DNA of 64,000 nt from Streptomyces tubercidicus (GTDB taxonomy: Bacteria > Actinomycetota > Actinomycetes > Streptomycetales > Streptomycetaceae): NCBI RefSeq assembly GCF_027497495.1, contig NZ_CP114205.1, forward strand, positions 4,464,001 through 4,528,000. The letters are read 5' to 3'. This document shows positions 50,855-60,705 of the stretch, piece after piece (position 1 is the stretch's first letter; each line of letters opens with the position of its first letter). Under the pieces are notes generated by a model, which was given only the letters and a program-made list of their open reading frames with translations, had not been told where the DNA came from and did not search any database. The translations under genes and the position numbers were made by a program.

Positions 50855-52053
50855 ACCGCGGGCAGGATGCGGCCGGTGACCTCGCCCAGGCCGATCCGGG
50901 CGCCGCCGGGTCCGGGCGCCCAGGCGGTGAGGGTGACCTCGTCGCCGTCCTGGAGGTAGGGGCCCTTGCCCTGGGTGAGCTCCAGCAGGCAGCCGAGCTG
51001 GTCGGGGTCGGGCCCGGAGACGGTGCCGGAGGCGAACAGATCGCCGGTGCGCAGCGAGGCGCCGTTGACGGTCATATGGGCGAGCTGCTGGGCGGCCGTC
51101 CAGTACATGGTGGAGAACGGCGGCCGGGAGACCGTCTCACCGTTGATACGCACCTCGATACGGATGTCGATCCCGCCCGGCTCCGCCTGCGCGTCGTCGA
51201 GGTAGGGCAGCAGCGGGAAGTCCCGGGCGGGCGGCGGCGTGCGGGCCTCGTCGAGGGCGTCGAGCGGGGTGACCCAGGCGGAGACGGAGGTGGCGAAGGA
51301 CTTGCCGAGGAACGGGCCGAGCGGCACGTACTCCCAGGCCTGGATGTCGCGCGCCGACCAGTCGTTGAGGAGGCAGACGCCGAAGACATGGTCGCGGAAG
51401 GCGCCCAGGGCGACCGGCTCATGGAGCGTGGAGGGCGCCCCGACGACGAAGCCGACCTCGGCCTCGATGTCGAGACGGACGGACGGGCCGAAGCCGGGCG
51501 CCTCGTCCGCGGGGGCCTTGCGCTGGCCGGAGGGCCGTACGACCGGGGTGCCGGTGACGACCACGGTGCCGGCCCGGCCGTGGTAACCGATCGGCAGATG
51601 CTTCCAGTTGGGGGTCAGCGCCGCGTCGTTGGGGCGGAAGATCCGGCCGACGTTGGTGGCGTGGTGTTCGCTGGCGTAGAAGTCGACATAGTCCGCGACC
51701 TCGAAGGGGAGGTGCAGCGTGACCCCGTCCAGCGGATGGAACAGCGGCGCCACTTCGCCGCGGTGCGCGGGATCGGTCACCGCGCTGTGGACGGCCGCGC
51801 GGATCTGCTCCCATACGGGACGGCCCGCGGCCAGCAGCGGGTTGAGGGCCGGTGCCGCGAGCAGTTCAGCGTGCGGGTGGATGGCGGCGGGCAGCGCGCT
51901 CGGCAGGGCGCTCAGATCGAGGACGTGCCGGCCGTAGCGGACGCCGAGGCGGCGCCGGCCGGGCGCGTCGGCGGTGCTGAAGACGCCGTACGGCAGGTTG
52001 TGCGGGCCGAAGGGATCGCCTTCCGCCAGGTCGAACGGGCTCTGCTCGGGCAT
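50851..52053 (-). CDS. fahA: Fumarylacetoacetase
   Basis: A 400-residue enzyme. It has the N-terminal SH3-like domain and the metal-binding catalytic domain: DFYASEHHATNVG (catalytic His and ligand), IEAEVGFVVG, VCLLNDWSARDIQAWEYVPLGPFLGKSF and SGPDPDQLGCLLELT-type end. It splits fumarylacetoacetate into fumarate and acetoacetate in the last step of tyrosine breakdown. Other genes of the pathway are not in the window. GPP34 follows with overlap. Confidence 0.95.
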   Translation of the reverse strand: MPEQSPFDLAEGDPFGPHNLPYGVFSTADAPGRRRLGVRYGRHVLDLSALPSALPAAIHPHAELLAAPALNPLLAAGRPVWEQIRAAVHSAVTDPAHRGEVAPLFHPLDGVTLHLPFEVADYVDFYASEHHATNVGRIFRPNDAALTPNWKHLPIGYHGRAGTVVVTGTPVVRPSGQRKAPADEAPGFGPSVRLDIEAEVGFVVGAPSTLHEPVALGAFRDHVFGVCLLNDWSARDIQAWEYVPLGPFLGKSFATSVSAWVTPLDALDEARTPPPARDFPLLPYLDDAQAEPGGIDIRIEVRINGETVSRPPFSTMYWTAAQQLAHMTVNGASLRTGDLFASGTVSGPDPDQLGCLLELTQGKGPYLQDGDEVTLTAWAPGPGGARIGLGEVTGRILPAV

Positions 52054-52331
52054 GGACAGCTCCTCGCGTGCGTCGTCGCCGGTGGGCGGCCGGGGCCGGG
52101 TGGCCGCGGGCCGTGGGGCCGTTGATCAGCGTACGGCCGGGCGGTGATCAGTGGGGCGGTCCCGGGGCGCGATGGCGCGGATGCGTACGCAGACGGTGGG
52201 CGATGGCGCGGAGTGCCGCGCCCCTCGCATCGGCCATGTCCGGAAAAGCCTTGCCGCACTGCGCAATTCGGGCCTAACTTCCTTCTCTGGCCGGCGGCGA
52301 CCGCCGTCCTCCATACAAGGGAGGAACCGAA

Positions 52332-53522
52332 GTGAGCACTCCGGTAGCGGTCATCGGGGCCGGTCCGTATGGCCTGTCAGCGGCCGCGCATCTCCAGGAG
52401 CACGGCCTGCCGGTGCGGGTCTTCGGGCAGCCGATGGTGAGCTGGCGGACCGGTATGCCCGCAGGCATGCTGCTCGCCTCGCCGCCCGCGGCATCGAGTA
52501 TCGGCGTTCCCCGGCCCGGCCACACCCTCGGCGACTTCTGTGCGGCGACGGGGGAGGGGCCCTGTGCCGCGGACCGGGACCTCGTCCCCGTGGAGACCTT
52601 CGTCCGGTACGGGCAGTGGGTGCAGCGGCGGCTGGTCCCCGGGCTGGAGCAGGTCCGGGTGGTCTCGGTCGACCGGCGGGGCGACGGCTTCGAGCTGAAG
52701 CTGGACAGCGGGGAGCAGGTCGGCGCGCGGGCGGTGGTCGTCGCCACCGGCCTGACCGGGCTGGCACAGCTGCCGCCGGAACTGGCCGCCGCGATCCCGG
52801 ACGGCCCGTCCGCCACCGGGCCGGTCTCGCACAGCTCGCAGCACCGCGACCTGTCCGCACTGGCCGGGCGGGACGTGGTCGTGATCGGCGCCGGGCAGTC
52901 GGCGCTGGAGAGCGCGGTGCTGCTCACCGAGGCGGGCGCGGCGGCCGTACGGGTGGTGGCGCGCGGCCCCGCCGCGGTGGGCTTCGGCGCGCCGCCGGAC
53001 CGCCGTCCGCGGCCGCCGTTCGGCCATGCCCGGTCGCGGTATGCGCCGGCGTACCGCGCCGGGGCCTTCCGTTGGCTGCCGGTGTCCGCCCGGCGGTATC
53101 TGGGGCGCCGGGTGCCCGTCCCGCTGGGGGCGTGGTGGCTGCGGGAGCGCTTCACCGACCGGGTGCGGGTAACGCAGGGGCGGCGGATCGTACGGGCCAC
53201 GGTCCGTGACGGCCGCCCCGTACTGGCGCTGCGCGGCGCCGACGGGCAGGGCGGGGAGGTCGTCGCCGACCATGTGCTGGCCGCGACCGGCTACCGGATG
53301 GATCTGGCGGCGCTGGACTTCCTGGGGCAGGGGCTGCGCACCGGGATCGTGGCGCGGGCCGGCGGTCCGCTGCTGGACGCCGGTTTCGGCTCGTCCGTGC
53401 CGGGGCTGTATTTCACGGGGCTGCCGGCGGCCGCCTCCTTCGGGCCGCTGATGCGCTTTGTGTGCGGTACGGACTTCGCCTCGCCCCGGCTGGCCAGGGC
53501 GGTGGCGCGGGCGTACGGGTGA
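52332..53522 (+). CDS. FAD-dependent NAD(P)-binding oxidoreductase
   Basis: A 396-residue protein from GTG 52332, after AGGGAGGAACC. It has two dinucleotide motifs: VAVIGAGPYGLSAAAHL (5-21) for FAD and VVVIGAGQSALESAVLL (near 182-198) for NADPH, plus the ATGYRMDL motif near the end. This resembles flavin monooxygenase or lysine/ornithine N-hydroxylase-like proteins, lacking a clear FxGxxxHxxxW motif. The substrate is unknown. It is divergent from fahA. Confidence 0.82.
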   Translation: MSTPVAVIGAGPYGLSAAAHLQEHGLPVRVFGQPMVSWRTGMPAGMLLASPPAASSIGVPRPGHTLGDFCAATGEGPCAADRDLVPVETFVRYGQWVQRRLVPGLEQVRVVSVDRRGDGFELKLDSGEQVGARAVVVATGLTGLAQLPPELAAAIPDGPSATGPVSHSSQHRDLSALAGRDVVVIGAGQSALESAVLLTEAGAAAVRVVARGPAAVGFGAPPDRRPRPPFGHARSRYAPAYRAGAFRWLPVSARRYLGRRVPVPLGAWWLRERFTDRVRVTQGRRIVRATVRDGRPVLALRGADGQGGEVVADHVLAATGYRMDLAALDFLGQGLRTGIVARAGGPLLDAGFGSSVPGLYFTGLPAAASFGPLMRFVCGTDFASPRLARAVARAYG

Positions 53523-53939
53523 GGCGGGGCGTCCGCAGCGGACACGGAGGGGGACACGGAAAGGGATGCGGAAGTCGTCCTGCGCCGTGGTGATTTCGCT
53601 CGGGGCGGTGACCGGGAGGTCCGCTCGGGAGGCGGCGCGGTGAACGGGGCAGGGCTTTCCGGCCATGGCCGGTCCGCGGGCCCTTGCCGGAGCGGAAGCG
53701 GACCGGGGATGCTTGCCGTGGCCGGTCCGCTCTTCCGTGTGCGCCGTCCCGCCCTTCCGCCTCGCATCCGCGTCAACAGCCGTTTCGGAACATCCCGGCC
53801 GGGGGGTCGCCGTGCTTCCCGGGCGGTTCGGGGGGCGGGCGCTCACGGTGATCGAACTGCGACCGGATACGCTGGCCAGTGGTGGAGACAGCGACAGATC
53901 GACATTCAGTTTGATCGTCAGCAGACAGGAGTACCCCTC
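53523..53939. other. Intergenic stretch before the polyprenyl synthase
   Basis: No convincing gene on either strand. Short GC-rich inverted repeats around GGCCATGGCC (53662-53671) may form weak hairpins. TACGCT at 53868-53873 is a possible -10. CAGGAG at 53926-53931 is the ribosome-binding site of the next gene. Confidence 0.4.
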
Positions 53940-54953
53940 GTGACCGTCGTCGGGCCCTTCGGGCTGAGCGTGCGGGACCAGGCTCTTGAGGCCGATGTCC
54001 AGGCCGGGTTGGCGGCTGTCGAGGAGGGCCTGCTGGAGGCCACCAAAAGCGACGTGCCGTTCATCACCGAATCCGCGCAGCATCTCGTGCGCGCGGGCGG
54101 CAAGCGGTTCCGGCCGCTGCTGGTGATGCTGGCCGCCCAGTTCGGTGACCCCTACAGCCCGGGTGTGGTGCCCTCCGCGGTCGTCGTGGAGCTCACGCAT
54201 CTGGCGACGCTGTACCACGACGATGTGATGGACGAGGCCGATGTGCGCCGCGGGGTGGCCAGCGCCAACGCCCGCTGGGGCAACTCCGTCGCGGTGCTGA
54301 CCGGCGACTTCCTGTTCGCCCGCGCCTCCCACATCCTCGCCGACCTCGGGCCCGAGGCGGTCCGGATCCAGGCCGAGGCGTTCGAGCGCCTGGTGACCGG
54401 CCAGATCCTGGAGACCGCGGGCCCGCGCGACGGCCGTGACCCCATCGACCACTACCTGGACGTCCTGGCGGGCAAGACCGGTTCGCTGGTCGCCGTCGCG
54501 TGCCGCTTCGGCGCGATGATGTCGGGCGCCGAGGAGTCGACGGTCAACATCCTCACCCAGTACGGCGAGCGGCTCGGCACGGCCTTCCAGCTGGCCGACG
54601 ATGTGCTCGACATCGCCAGCGACTCGCACGAGTCGGGCAAGACGCCCGGTACGGACCTGCGCGAGGGCATTCCGACGCTGCCGGTGCTGCGGCTGCGGGC
54701 GCGGGCCGAGGGCGCCGACGGCACCCCCGAGGACCGCGCGCTGTGCGAGCTGCTGGCCGGCGACCTCACCGACGACGGCCGGCACGCCGAGGCGCTGGCC
54801 GGTCTGCGCGCCCATCCGGCGCTCGAAGAGGCCCGCCGCGACACCGTGCGTTATGCGCAGGAGGCCCGCGCGATGCTGGCGCCGCTGCGCTCCTGCATGG
54901 CCAGGCAGGCTCTGGAGGGCCTGTGCGACGCGGTGGTGCACCGGGCGGGCTGA
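53940..54953 (+). CDS. Polyprenyl diphosphate synthase, probably menaquinone chain
   Basis: A 337-residue trans-prenyltransferase from GTG 53940. GGKRFRPLLVMLAAQFG, the first Asp-rich motif LYHDDVMDEADVRRG and the second ADDVLDIASD are in place, and GKTGSLVAVACRFGA lies between. The residues before the first motif (LATLYHDD) fit long-chain (C35-C50) enzymes. It condenses isopentenyl diphosphate into the menaquinone tail used by mqnP. The frame extends upstream to 53640 without a ribosome-binding site. The product length is inferred. Confidence 0.9.
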   Translation: MTVVGPFGLSVRDQALEADVQAGLAAVEEGLLEATKSDVPFITESAQHLVRAGGKRFRPLLVMLAAQFGDPYSPGVVPSAVVVELTHLATLYHDDVMDEADVRRGVASANARWGNSVAVLTGDFLFARASHILADLGPEAVRIQAEAFERLVTGQILETAGPRDGRDPIDHYLDVLAGKTGSLVAVACRFGAMMSGAEESTVNILTQYGERLGTAFQLADDVLDIASDSHESGKTPGTDLREGIPTLPVLRLRARAEGADGTPEDRALCELLAGDLTDDGRHAEALAGLRAHPALEEARRDTVRYAQEARAMLAPLRSCMARQALEGLCDAVVHRAG

Positions 54954-55228
54954 CGCCCCCGCAGCTGCCGTCCCCTACGGCCTGACCTGACATCCCCTAG
55001 GGATCGCTCCGCCTCCTGTCGTACGGGTTCCACCGTGGGATGAGCATGTGTCATACCTCAGCAGTACGACGAGTTGCTCCCGCGGTCTGACGCTTTGCGC
55101 CGGGCGATTTGGTGAGATGGAACCACCTGAGCGCGGCGGGCAGGTCACCATGAGCCCAGGGGGGCACGCGTGGCGAGCAACACGCATGGACAGCACAGCA
55201 GCCGCCGCACACGACGGAGGTAGGGCAG

Positions 55229-56512
55229 ATGCCACGGAACGAACCGACCGAGGTCAGCGACGGATGGGGCGGGGAGCGCTCGCCGAGGCGGCGTAAGGCG
55301 GTGCGGTACGGCGTCCCGGTCGCGGTGGCCGGCGCGGCGGCGGTCACGATCGGGCTGGTCCCGGCGTTCGCAGGCTCCTCTCCGGATCTGCCGAAGATCT
55401 CGGCGCAGGACCTGATAGCCAAGGTCGCCAAGTCGGACGTCCAGCAGCTCTCCGGCACGGTCCGGGTCACCACGGACCTCGGTCTGCCGTCCCTGCCGGG
55501 CGGAGCGGGCGGCTTCGACGGCGCCCCGGGCGGCGGGGCGAAGGGCGGGGACGGCGCCTCCGCGTCGCCCGAGAACAAGCTGATGGAGCTGGCGTCCGGT
55601 TCGCACACGCTGCGCGTCGCGGCCGACGGCCCCGAGAAGCAGCGGGTGTCCATCGTCGACAAGGCCGCCGAATACAGCCTGGTCCACAACGGCAACGAGG
55701 TCTGGGCGTACGACAGCGGCAGCAACACCGCCCTGCACAGCACCGCGCCCGGCAGCCGGGGCGGCAAGGAGCACCGGGCCCCCGGGGGCCTGCCGAAGGA
55801 CCTGAAGACCGCGACGCCGCAGGACCTCGCGAAGGAGGCGCTGAAGGCGGCCGGTGACACGACCTCGGTCACCGTCGACGGCACCGCCAAGGTCGCCGGG
55901 CGGGACGCCTACCAGCTGCTGATCAAGCCCAAGCAGGCCGGTTCCACGGTCGGCTCGATCCGGGTCGCGGTGGACGCCGACAACGGTGTGCCGCTGAAGT
56001 TCACCCTGACCCCCAAGAGCGGTGGCGCGGCCGCCGTCGACGTCGGTTTCACCAATGTCGACTTCGCCAAGCCCGCCGCGAGCACCTTCGCCTTCACCCC
56101 GCCCAAGGGCGCCAAGGTCGTCGACGGCGACAAGGAGCGCGCGACGGCGGAGCGCGAGCACGGCAAGGCCGCCCCGTTCGAGAAGCTCGCCGAGGCCAAG
56201 GCCAAGGGCAAGGGTGAGGACAAGGGCGGGCCGAACATCATCGGCAAGGGCTGGACCTCCATCGCCACGATCAAGGGTGACGGCTCCGGTCTTCCCTCCG
56301 GCAAGGACATGGACAAGGCCAAGAGCAAGGGCGCGGGCGGCGATGTCGGCGCGTTCCTGGACAGCATCGGCGACAAGGTCAACGGCTCGTTCGGCTCCGG
56401 CCGGGTCGTCAGCACGCGCCTCGTCAATGCCCTGGTCACGGACAACGGCACGGTCTACGTCGGCGCCGTCGACAAGCAGACCCTGATCAACGCGGCCAAC
56501 GCCGCCAAGTAG
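55229..56512 (+). CDS. LolA-like/DUF2092 secreted protein
   Basis: A 427-residue protein. Basic residues then a hydrophobic helix (YGVPVAVAGAAAVTIGLVPAFAG) form a membrane anchor or signal. The exported part has the LolA/RseB-like fold pattern (ISAQDLIAKVAKSDVQQLSGTVRVTTDLGLP, GNEVWAYDSGSNTALHS, SIRVAVDADNGVPLKFTL). In Gram-positives such proteins are proposed to bind lipids or lipoproteins. It has Lys/Ala-rich low-complexity near 300. The ABC exporter genes follow within 100 bases. Confidence 0.8.
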   Translation: MPRNEPTEVSDGWGGERSPRRRKAVRYGVPVAVAGAAAVTIGLVPAFAGSSPDLPKISAQDLIAKVAKSDVQQLSGTVRVTTDLGLPSLPGGAGGFDGAPGGGAKGGDGASASPENKLMELASGSHTLRVAADGPEKQRVSIVDKAAEYSLVHNGNEVWAYDSGSNTALHSTAPGSRGGKEHRAPGGLPKDLKTATPQDLAKEALKAAGDTTSVTVDGTAKVAGRDAYQLLIKPKQAGSTVGSIRVAVDADNGVPLKFTLTPKSGGAAAVDVGFTNVDFAKPAASTFAFTPPKGAKVVDGDKERATAEREHGKAAPFEKLAEAKAKGKGEDKGGPNIIGKGWTSIATIKGDGSGLPSGKDMDKAKSKGAGGDVGAFLDSIGDKVNGSFGSGRVVSTRLVNALVTDNGTVYVGAVDKQTLINAANAAK

Positions 56513-56604
56513 CGCACCACCACGGCACCGCGAGACCGCCGCGCCACCCCTTCGCGGGTGGCGCGGCGCAGCCCGTGGGCCATCCGTACGACGGGGGGGA
56601 ACGG

Positions 56605-57747
56605 ATGTCGGCAGCGCAGCTCGCCCCGGGGGCCGATGCCCTGCGGCCGCCCACGGACGGGCCGCCCACCGACGGGCCGGGGGTCGACAGGTTGGGCGCC
56701 GACGGGCCGGGCGCCGGGTCGCCGTCCGCCGGGGAGGGCTGGGCGATCGAGACCCAGGGGCTGACCAAGGCGTACCGCGGCGGGCGGCTCGCCGTCGACG
56801 GCCTCGATCTGGCCGTACCGCGCGGCAGCGTCTTCGGCTTCCTCGGCCCCAACGGCTGCGGCAAGACCACCACCATCCGCATGCTGCTGGGCCTGATCGA
56901 GGCGACCTCCGGCCATGCACGGGTGCTCGGGCAGCCGATGCCCGCCGCGGGCCGCCGGGTGCTGCCCCGGGTCGGCGCGCTCATCGAGGGCCCGGCGCTC
57001 TACGGCTTCCTCAGCGGGCGGGACAACCTCCGCCGGTTCGACGCCGCCGACCCGGCCGCCGATCCCCGTACCCGCGCGGCGCGGGTCGGCCAGGCGCTGG
57101 AGCGGGTCGGGCTGGCCTCGGCGGCGGGCAAGAAGGCGCGCGCCTACTCCCTCGGCATGAAACAGCGCCTCGGCCTTGCCGCGGCCCTGCTCCGGCCCCG
57201 TGAGCTGCTGGTGCTCGACGAGCCCACCAACGGCCTGGACCCGCAGGGCATGCGGGAGATCCGTGCCCTGATCCGTGAGCTGGCGGCGGACGGCACCACC
57301 GTCTTCCTCTCCTCCCATCTCCTCGACGAGATCGAGCAGGTCTGCACTCATGCCGCGGTGATGGCCCGCGGCCGACTGCTCGCCCAGGGCCCGGTCGCCG
57401 ACCTCGCCGCCGGGGGCCTGGACCCGCGCGGCCACGTCAGGCTCACGGTCACCACGCCCGACACGGCGGACGCGGCGCGGGTGCTGACGGAGCTGGGGGT
57501 GACCGGGGTCGAGGTCACCGATGACCGGGTGACGGGTCAACTCCCGGAGCCGGAGGCCGCGATGGGCGGTGGGCCGGACGGCGGACTGGACGGCGGACCG
57601 GGCGGCGGGGCGCCGCGTGACGTCGCGGAGCTCAATGCCGCGCTGGTGCATGCCGGGGTGCGGGTCCGTGGCTTCGGCACGGCGCGCGCCTCGCTGGAGG
57701 AGGTCTTTGTGCGGCTGACCGGGGAGGGCTTCGATGTCGCAGGCTGA
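56605..57747 (+). CDS. ABC transporter ATP-binding protein
   Basis: A 380-residue protein from ATG 56605, after GGGGGGAACGG. A GTG at 56575 is an alternative. Walker A GPNGCGKTT, signature YSLGMKQRLGLAAALL, Walker B LLVLDEPTNGLDPQG and the switch His (LSSHLL) are complete. The N-terminal 50 residues are Pro/Gly/Asp-rich. A Gly-rich insert near 325-345 precedes the end. It pairs with the permease at 57734, overlapping by 14 bases. The cargo is unknown; the class is often for drugs or lipids. Confidence 0.93.
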   Translation: MSAAQLAPGADALRPPTDGPPTDGPGVDRLGADGPGAGSPSAGEGWAIETQGLTKAYRGGRLAVDGLDLAVPRGSVFGFLGPNGCGKTTTIRMLLGLIEATSGHARVLGQPMPAAGRRVLPRVGALIEGPALYGFLSGRDNLRRFDAADPAADPRTRAARVGQALERVGLASAAGKKARAYSLGMKQRLGLAAALLRPRELLVLDEPTNGLDPQGMREIRALIRELAADGTTVFLSSHLLDEIEQVCTHAAVMARGRLLAQGPVADLAAGGLDPRGHVRLTVTTPDTADAARVLTELGVTGVEVTDDRVTGQLPEPEAAMGGGPDGGLDGGPGGGAPRDVAELNAALVHAGVRVRGFGTARASLEEVFVRLTGEGFDVAG

Positions 57748-58612
57748 GGTGGTGCGGCAAACGCCCCGGCCGCTGTGGTCGCTGGGGCTGCTGCGCAGCG
57801 AGATCGCCATGACGTTCCGGCGCTGGCGCACCCTCGCGCTGCTGGCGGTGCTCGCGGGCGTACCGGTCCTGGTCGGCATCGCCGTACGGATCGAGACCGG
57901 TGACGGTGGGCCGGGCGGCGGTGGCGGGGGCGGCGAGGGCGGCCCGGCTTTCCTCTCCCAGGTCACCCACAACGGCCTCTTCCTGGTCTTCACCTCGCTC
58001 GCGGTGACCCTGCCGTTCTTCCTGCCGATGTCCGTCGGCGTGATCGCGGGCGACTCGCTCGCCGGGGAGGCGCACGGCGGGACGTTGCGCTATCTCCTGG
58101 TCGCCCCCGCGGGCCGCACTCGTCTGCTGCTGGTCAAATACGCCACGACCCTGACGTTCTGCCTGGTCGGCGCCCTGGTCGTGGCGCTGTCCGCACTGGC
58201 GACGGGCGCGCTGCTCTTCCCTCTGGGGGAGGTCACCCTGCTCTCCGGCACCTCCGTGTCCCTGGGCGAGGGGCTGCTGCGGGCGCTGGCCATCGCGGTC
58301 GCGGTGGCGCTGTCCCTGACCGGGGTGGCGGCCGTCGGCCTGTTCGTCTCGACGCTCACCACCAGCGGCATAGCGGCCATGGCGACCACGGTCGGCCTGC
58401 TGATCACGGTGCAGATCCTGGACACCCTCCCGCAGCTGCACGCGATCCAGCCGTACCTCTTCCCGCACTACTGGCTGTCCTTCGCGGATCTGCTCCGTGA
58501 CCCCGTCTACTGGGACCAGCTGCAGAAGAACCTCGGCCTGCAGGCGCTGTACGCCCTGGTCTTCGGCTCGGCGGCCTGGGCGCGCTTCACCACCCGGGAC
58601 GTCACTGCGTGA
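57734..58612 (+). CDS. ABC-2 type permease
   Basis: A 292-residue membrane protein with six hydrophobic helices. The ABC-2 features are an N-terminal amphipathic start (LLRSEIAMTFRRWRTLALLAVLAGVP), SLAGEAHGGTLRYLLVAPAGRTRLLLVKY, and a long mid-protein hydrophobic block. A Gly-only run near 60-66 lies in an outer loop. It forms an exporter with the preceding ATPase, probably with the LolA-like protein as a functional neighbour. Confidence 0.9.
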   Translation: MSQAEVVRQTPRPLWSLGLLRSEIAMTFRRWRTLALLAVLAGVPVLVGIAVRIETGDGGPGGGGGGGEGGPAFLSQVTHNGLFLVFTSLAVTLPFFLPMSVGVIAGDSLAGEAHGGTLRYLLVAPAGRTRLLLVKYATTLTFCLVGALVVALSALATGALLFPLGEVTLLSGTSVSLGEGLLRALAIAVAVALSLTGVAAVGLFVSTLTTSGIAAMATTVGLLITVQILDTLPQLHAIQPYLFPHYWLSFADLLRDPVYWDQLQKNLGLQALYALVFGSAAWARFTTRDVTA

Positions 58613-59654
58613 GGCCGGGGGGCCGGGGCGGGGCCGGCTGCTCGGTGGTGTGCGGTGCCGGGGCTGCCGGGGCCGTTGCCGAGGGCGTCGCCGTCCCGGC
58701 CGGGGCCGGTGCCGTCTCGGCCGCGCCCGTCTCGCCCGCGCGGGCCGCTGCCTCGGCCAGTGCCGTCCGCCCCCGCTGCGCCGTCCGCAGCGCGTCCCAG
58801 GTCAGCACCGCCAGGGCCAGCCACACCAGCGCGAACCCGGCCCAGCGCTCCGGCGGCATCGTCTCGTGGAAGACCGTGAGCCCCAGCAGGAACTGGAAGC
58901 TCGGCGCCAGATACTGCAGCATCCCGATCGTGCTCAGCGGCAGCCGCACGGCCGCCGCGCCGAAGCAGATCAGCGGCACCGCCGTCGCCAGACCGCAGGC
59001 CGACAGCAGCAGCGCCTGGCCCACCCCGCCGGTGGTAAAACTGGACTCGCCGCGCAGGCCGAGGAAGACCAGAAAGCCCAGCGCGGGCAGCAGCTGCAGT
59101 GCCGTCTCGGCGCTGAAGCCCTCGATCCCGTCGAGCTTGATGCCCTTCTTGACCAGCCCATATGTCGCGAACGAGAAGGCCAGCGCGAGCGCGATCCAGG
59201 GCATCCGGCCGTAGGCGGCGGTCATCACGAGGACGGCCAGGGCGCCGGTCCCCACCGCGGTCCACTGGAGCGGACGCAGCCGTTCGCGCAGCACCAGGAC
59301 ACCGAAGGCGATGCTGACCAGCGGATTGATGAAGTAGCCCAGCGACGCCTCCAGCACATGCCCGGAGTTGACCGCCCAGATGTAGAGGAACCAGTTCGCC
59401 GAGATCACCAGGGTGGCGACCAGGATCAGCCCGAGCCGCCGGGGCTGCCGCAGCAGCGGGCGCAGCCAGGACCAGCGGCGGAGCACGGCCAGCAGGGTGA
59501 CGGCGACCGGCAGCGACCACACCATGCGATGGGCCAGGATCTCGGACGGCGAGGCGTCGTCCAGCAGATGCCAGTAGAGCGGCAGCAGGCCCCACATGGT
59601 GTAGGCGGCGATGCCGTAGGCGAGTCCGGTGCGCTGGTCGGTGCGAGGCTGCAT
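58602..59654 (-). CDS. rarD: RarD/EamA-type transporter
   Basis: A 350-residue protein from ATG 59654, with AGGAGGG upstream. Ten hydrophobic segments arranged as two EamA halves begin GLAYGIAAYTMWGLLPLYWHLL, and NWFLYIWAVNSGHVLEASLGYFINPLVSIAFGV is the RarD hallmark. Its substrate is not established; the name follows chloramphenicol-sensitivity protein RarD. The last 50 residues are Ala/Pro-rich. Its end overlaps the permease gene by 11 bases. Confidence 0.88.
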   Translation of the reverse strand: MQPRTDQRTGLAYGIAAYTMWGLLPLYWHLLDDASPSEILAHRMVWSLPVAVTLLAVLRRWSWLRPLLRQPRRLGLILVATLVISANWFLYIWAVNSGHVLEASLGYFINPLVSIAFGVLVLRERLRPLQWTAVGTGALAVLVMTAAYGRMPWIALALAFSFATYGLVKKGIKLDGIEGFSAETALQLLPALGFLVFLGLRGESSFTTGGVGQALLLSACGLATAVPLICFGAAAVRLPLSTIGMLQYLAPSFQFLLGLTVFHETMPPERWAGFALVWLALAVLTWDALRTAQRGRTALAEAAARAGETGAAETAPAPAGTATPSATAPAAPAPHTTEQPAPPRPPGLTQ

Positions 59655-59820
59655 GGGGACCCTCCTGGTGGTGGGCGGCGCTCCGGTGAAGGTAGCGCCG
59701 CGCGGAGCGCCTGTCATGCGCGTCTTGGCATACGGTCATGACCGGGCGTACGGGAGGTACGGGCCGCACGGGGGTACGGGGGGGTACGGGCGGCGATCCG
59801 CCGGGGCCGCCGCCTCAGCT

Positions 59821-60705
59821 TCAGCCGGGCCGCCCCTCCATCCCCTCCAGCCCCTTCAGCGCCTCCGCAATCGCCTCGGCGATCGGTGTCGTCGGACGGC
59901 CGATGAGCCGGGACAGCTCGCCGGGCGTCGCGGACAGCTCGCCGCGGGCGATCCCGGCGTCCGCGTCGGCGACCAGCTGTGCGCCCAGCGCCGGGACGCC
60001 CGCCTCCACCAGCAGCGCCACATACTGCTCCGGCGGCAGATCGCGGTACCGGATGCGCCGGCCGGTCTGGCGCGAGACCTCCGCCGCGTACTCGGCCATC
60101 GTCCAGGCGGTGTCGCCGCTCAGCTCGTAGACGGTGTTCTCCTGGCCGCTGCCGGTGAGGACGGCGGCGGCCGCTTCCGCGTAGTCCCGGCGCGCGGCGG
60201 TGGCCACCCGGCCCTCGCCCGCGCTGCCGACGACGGTGCCGGTCGTGAGGGTGGTGGCGAGCGCGCCGGTGTAGTTCTCGTGGTACCAGCCGTTGCGCAG
60301 CAGGCAGTACGGCACCCCGGAGGCGAGCAGCGCCTGCTCGGTGGCGAGGTGCTCCTCGGCGATCGAGAAGGTGGCGGTCGGCCCGCCCAGCACGCTGGTG
60401 TACGCCAGCAGCCCGACGCCCGCCTCCCGCGCGGCGTCGATGACGGTGCGGTGCTGGGTGACGCGCTGCCCCGCCTCGTTCCCGGAGATGAACAGCACCC
60501 GGTCACCGGCCGCGAAGGCACCCTGGAGGCTGTCCGGCCGGCTGTAGTCCGCGGTCCTGATCTCCACCCCGTGGGCGGCGAGGCCGGCGGCCTTGGCCCG
60601 GTCGCGGACCAGCGCGACGATCTCGCCCGGTGCGGTGCGCCGGAGCAGTTCCTCGATGACGAGCCGGCCGAGTGCCCCGGTGGCGCCGGTGACGACGAAG
60701 CTCAT
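59821..60705 (-). CDS. NmrA-like SDR oxidoreductase, QorB-type
   Basis: A 294-residue protein with GATGALGRLVIEELLRR (the NAD(P)-binding Gly motif at 7-12), a Rossmann fold, and LLRNGWYHENYTGAL near 140. It resembles NAD(P)H:quinone oxidoreductase QorB (YtfG), lacking the classic Tyr-x3-Lys. In many bacteria this gene is paired with a HxlR regulator, which is not seen here. ACGATCGT (60761-60768), about 55 bases upstream, is a possible operator core. Confidence 0.85.
   Translation of the reverse strand: MSFVVTGATGALGRLVIEELLRRTAPGEIVALVRDRAKAAGLAAHGVEIRTADYSRPDSLQGAFAAGDRVLFISGNEAGQRVTQHRTVIDAAREAGVGLLAYTSVLGGPTATFSIAEEHLATEQALLASGVPYCLLRNGWYHENYTGALATTLTTGTVVGSAGEGRVATAARRDYAEAAAAVLTGSGQENTVYELSGDTAWTMAEYAAEVSRQTGRRIRYRDLPPEQYVALLVEAGVPALGAQLVADADAGIARGELSATPGELSRLIGRPTTPIAEAIAEALKGLEGMEGRPG

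Noticed and set aside
52377..54941. 854-codon minus-strand ORF
   Set aside because: It is antisense to the FAD oxidoreductase and polyprenyl synthase and has no domain.
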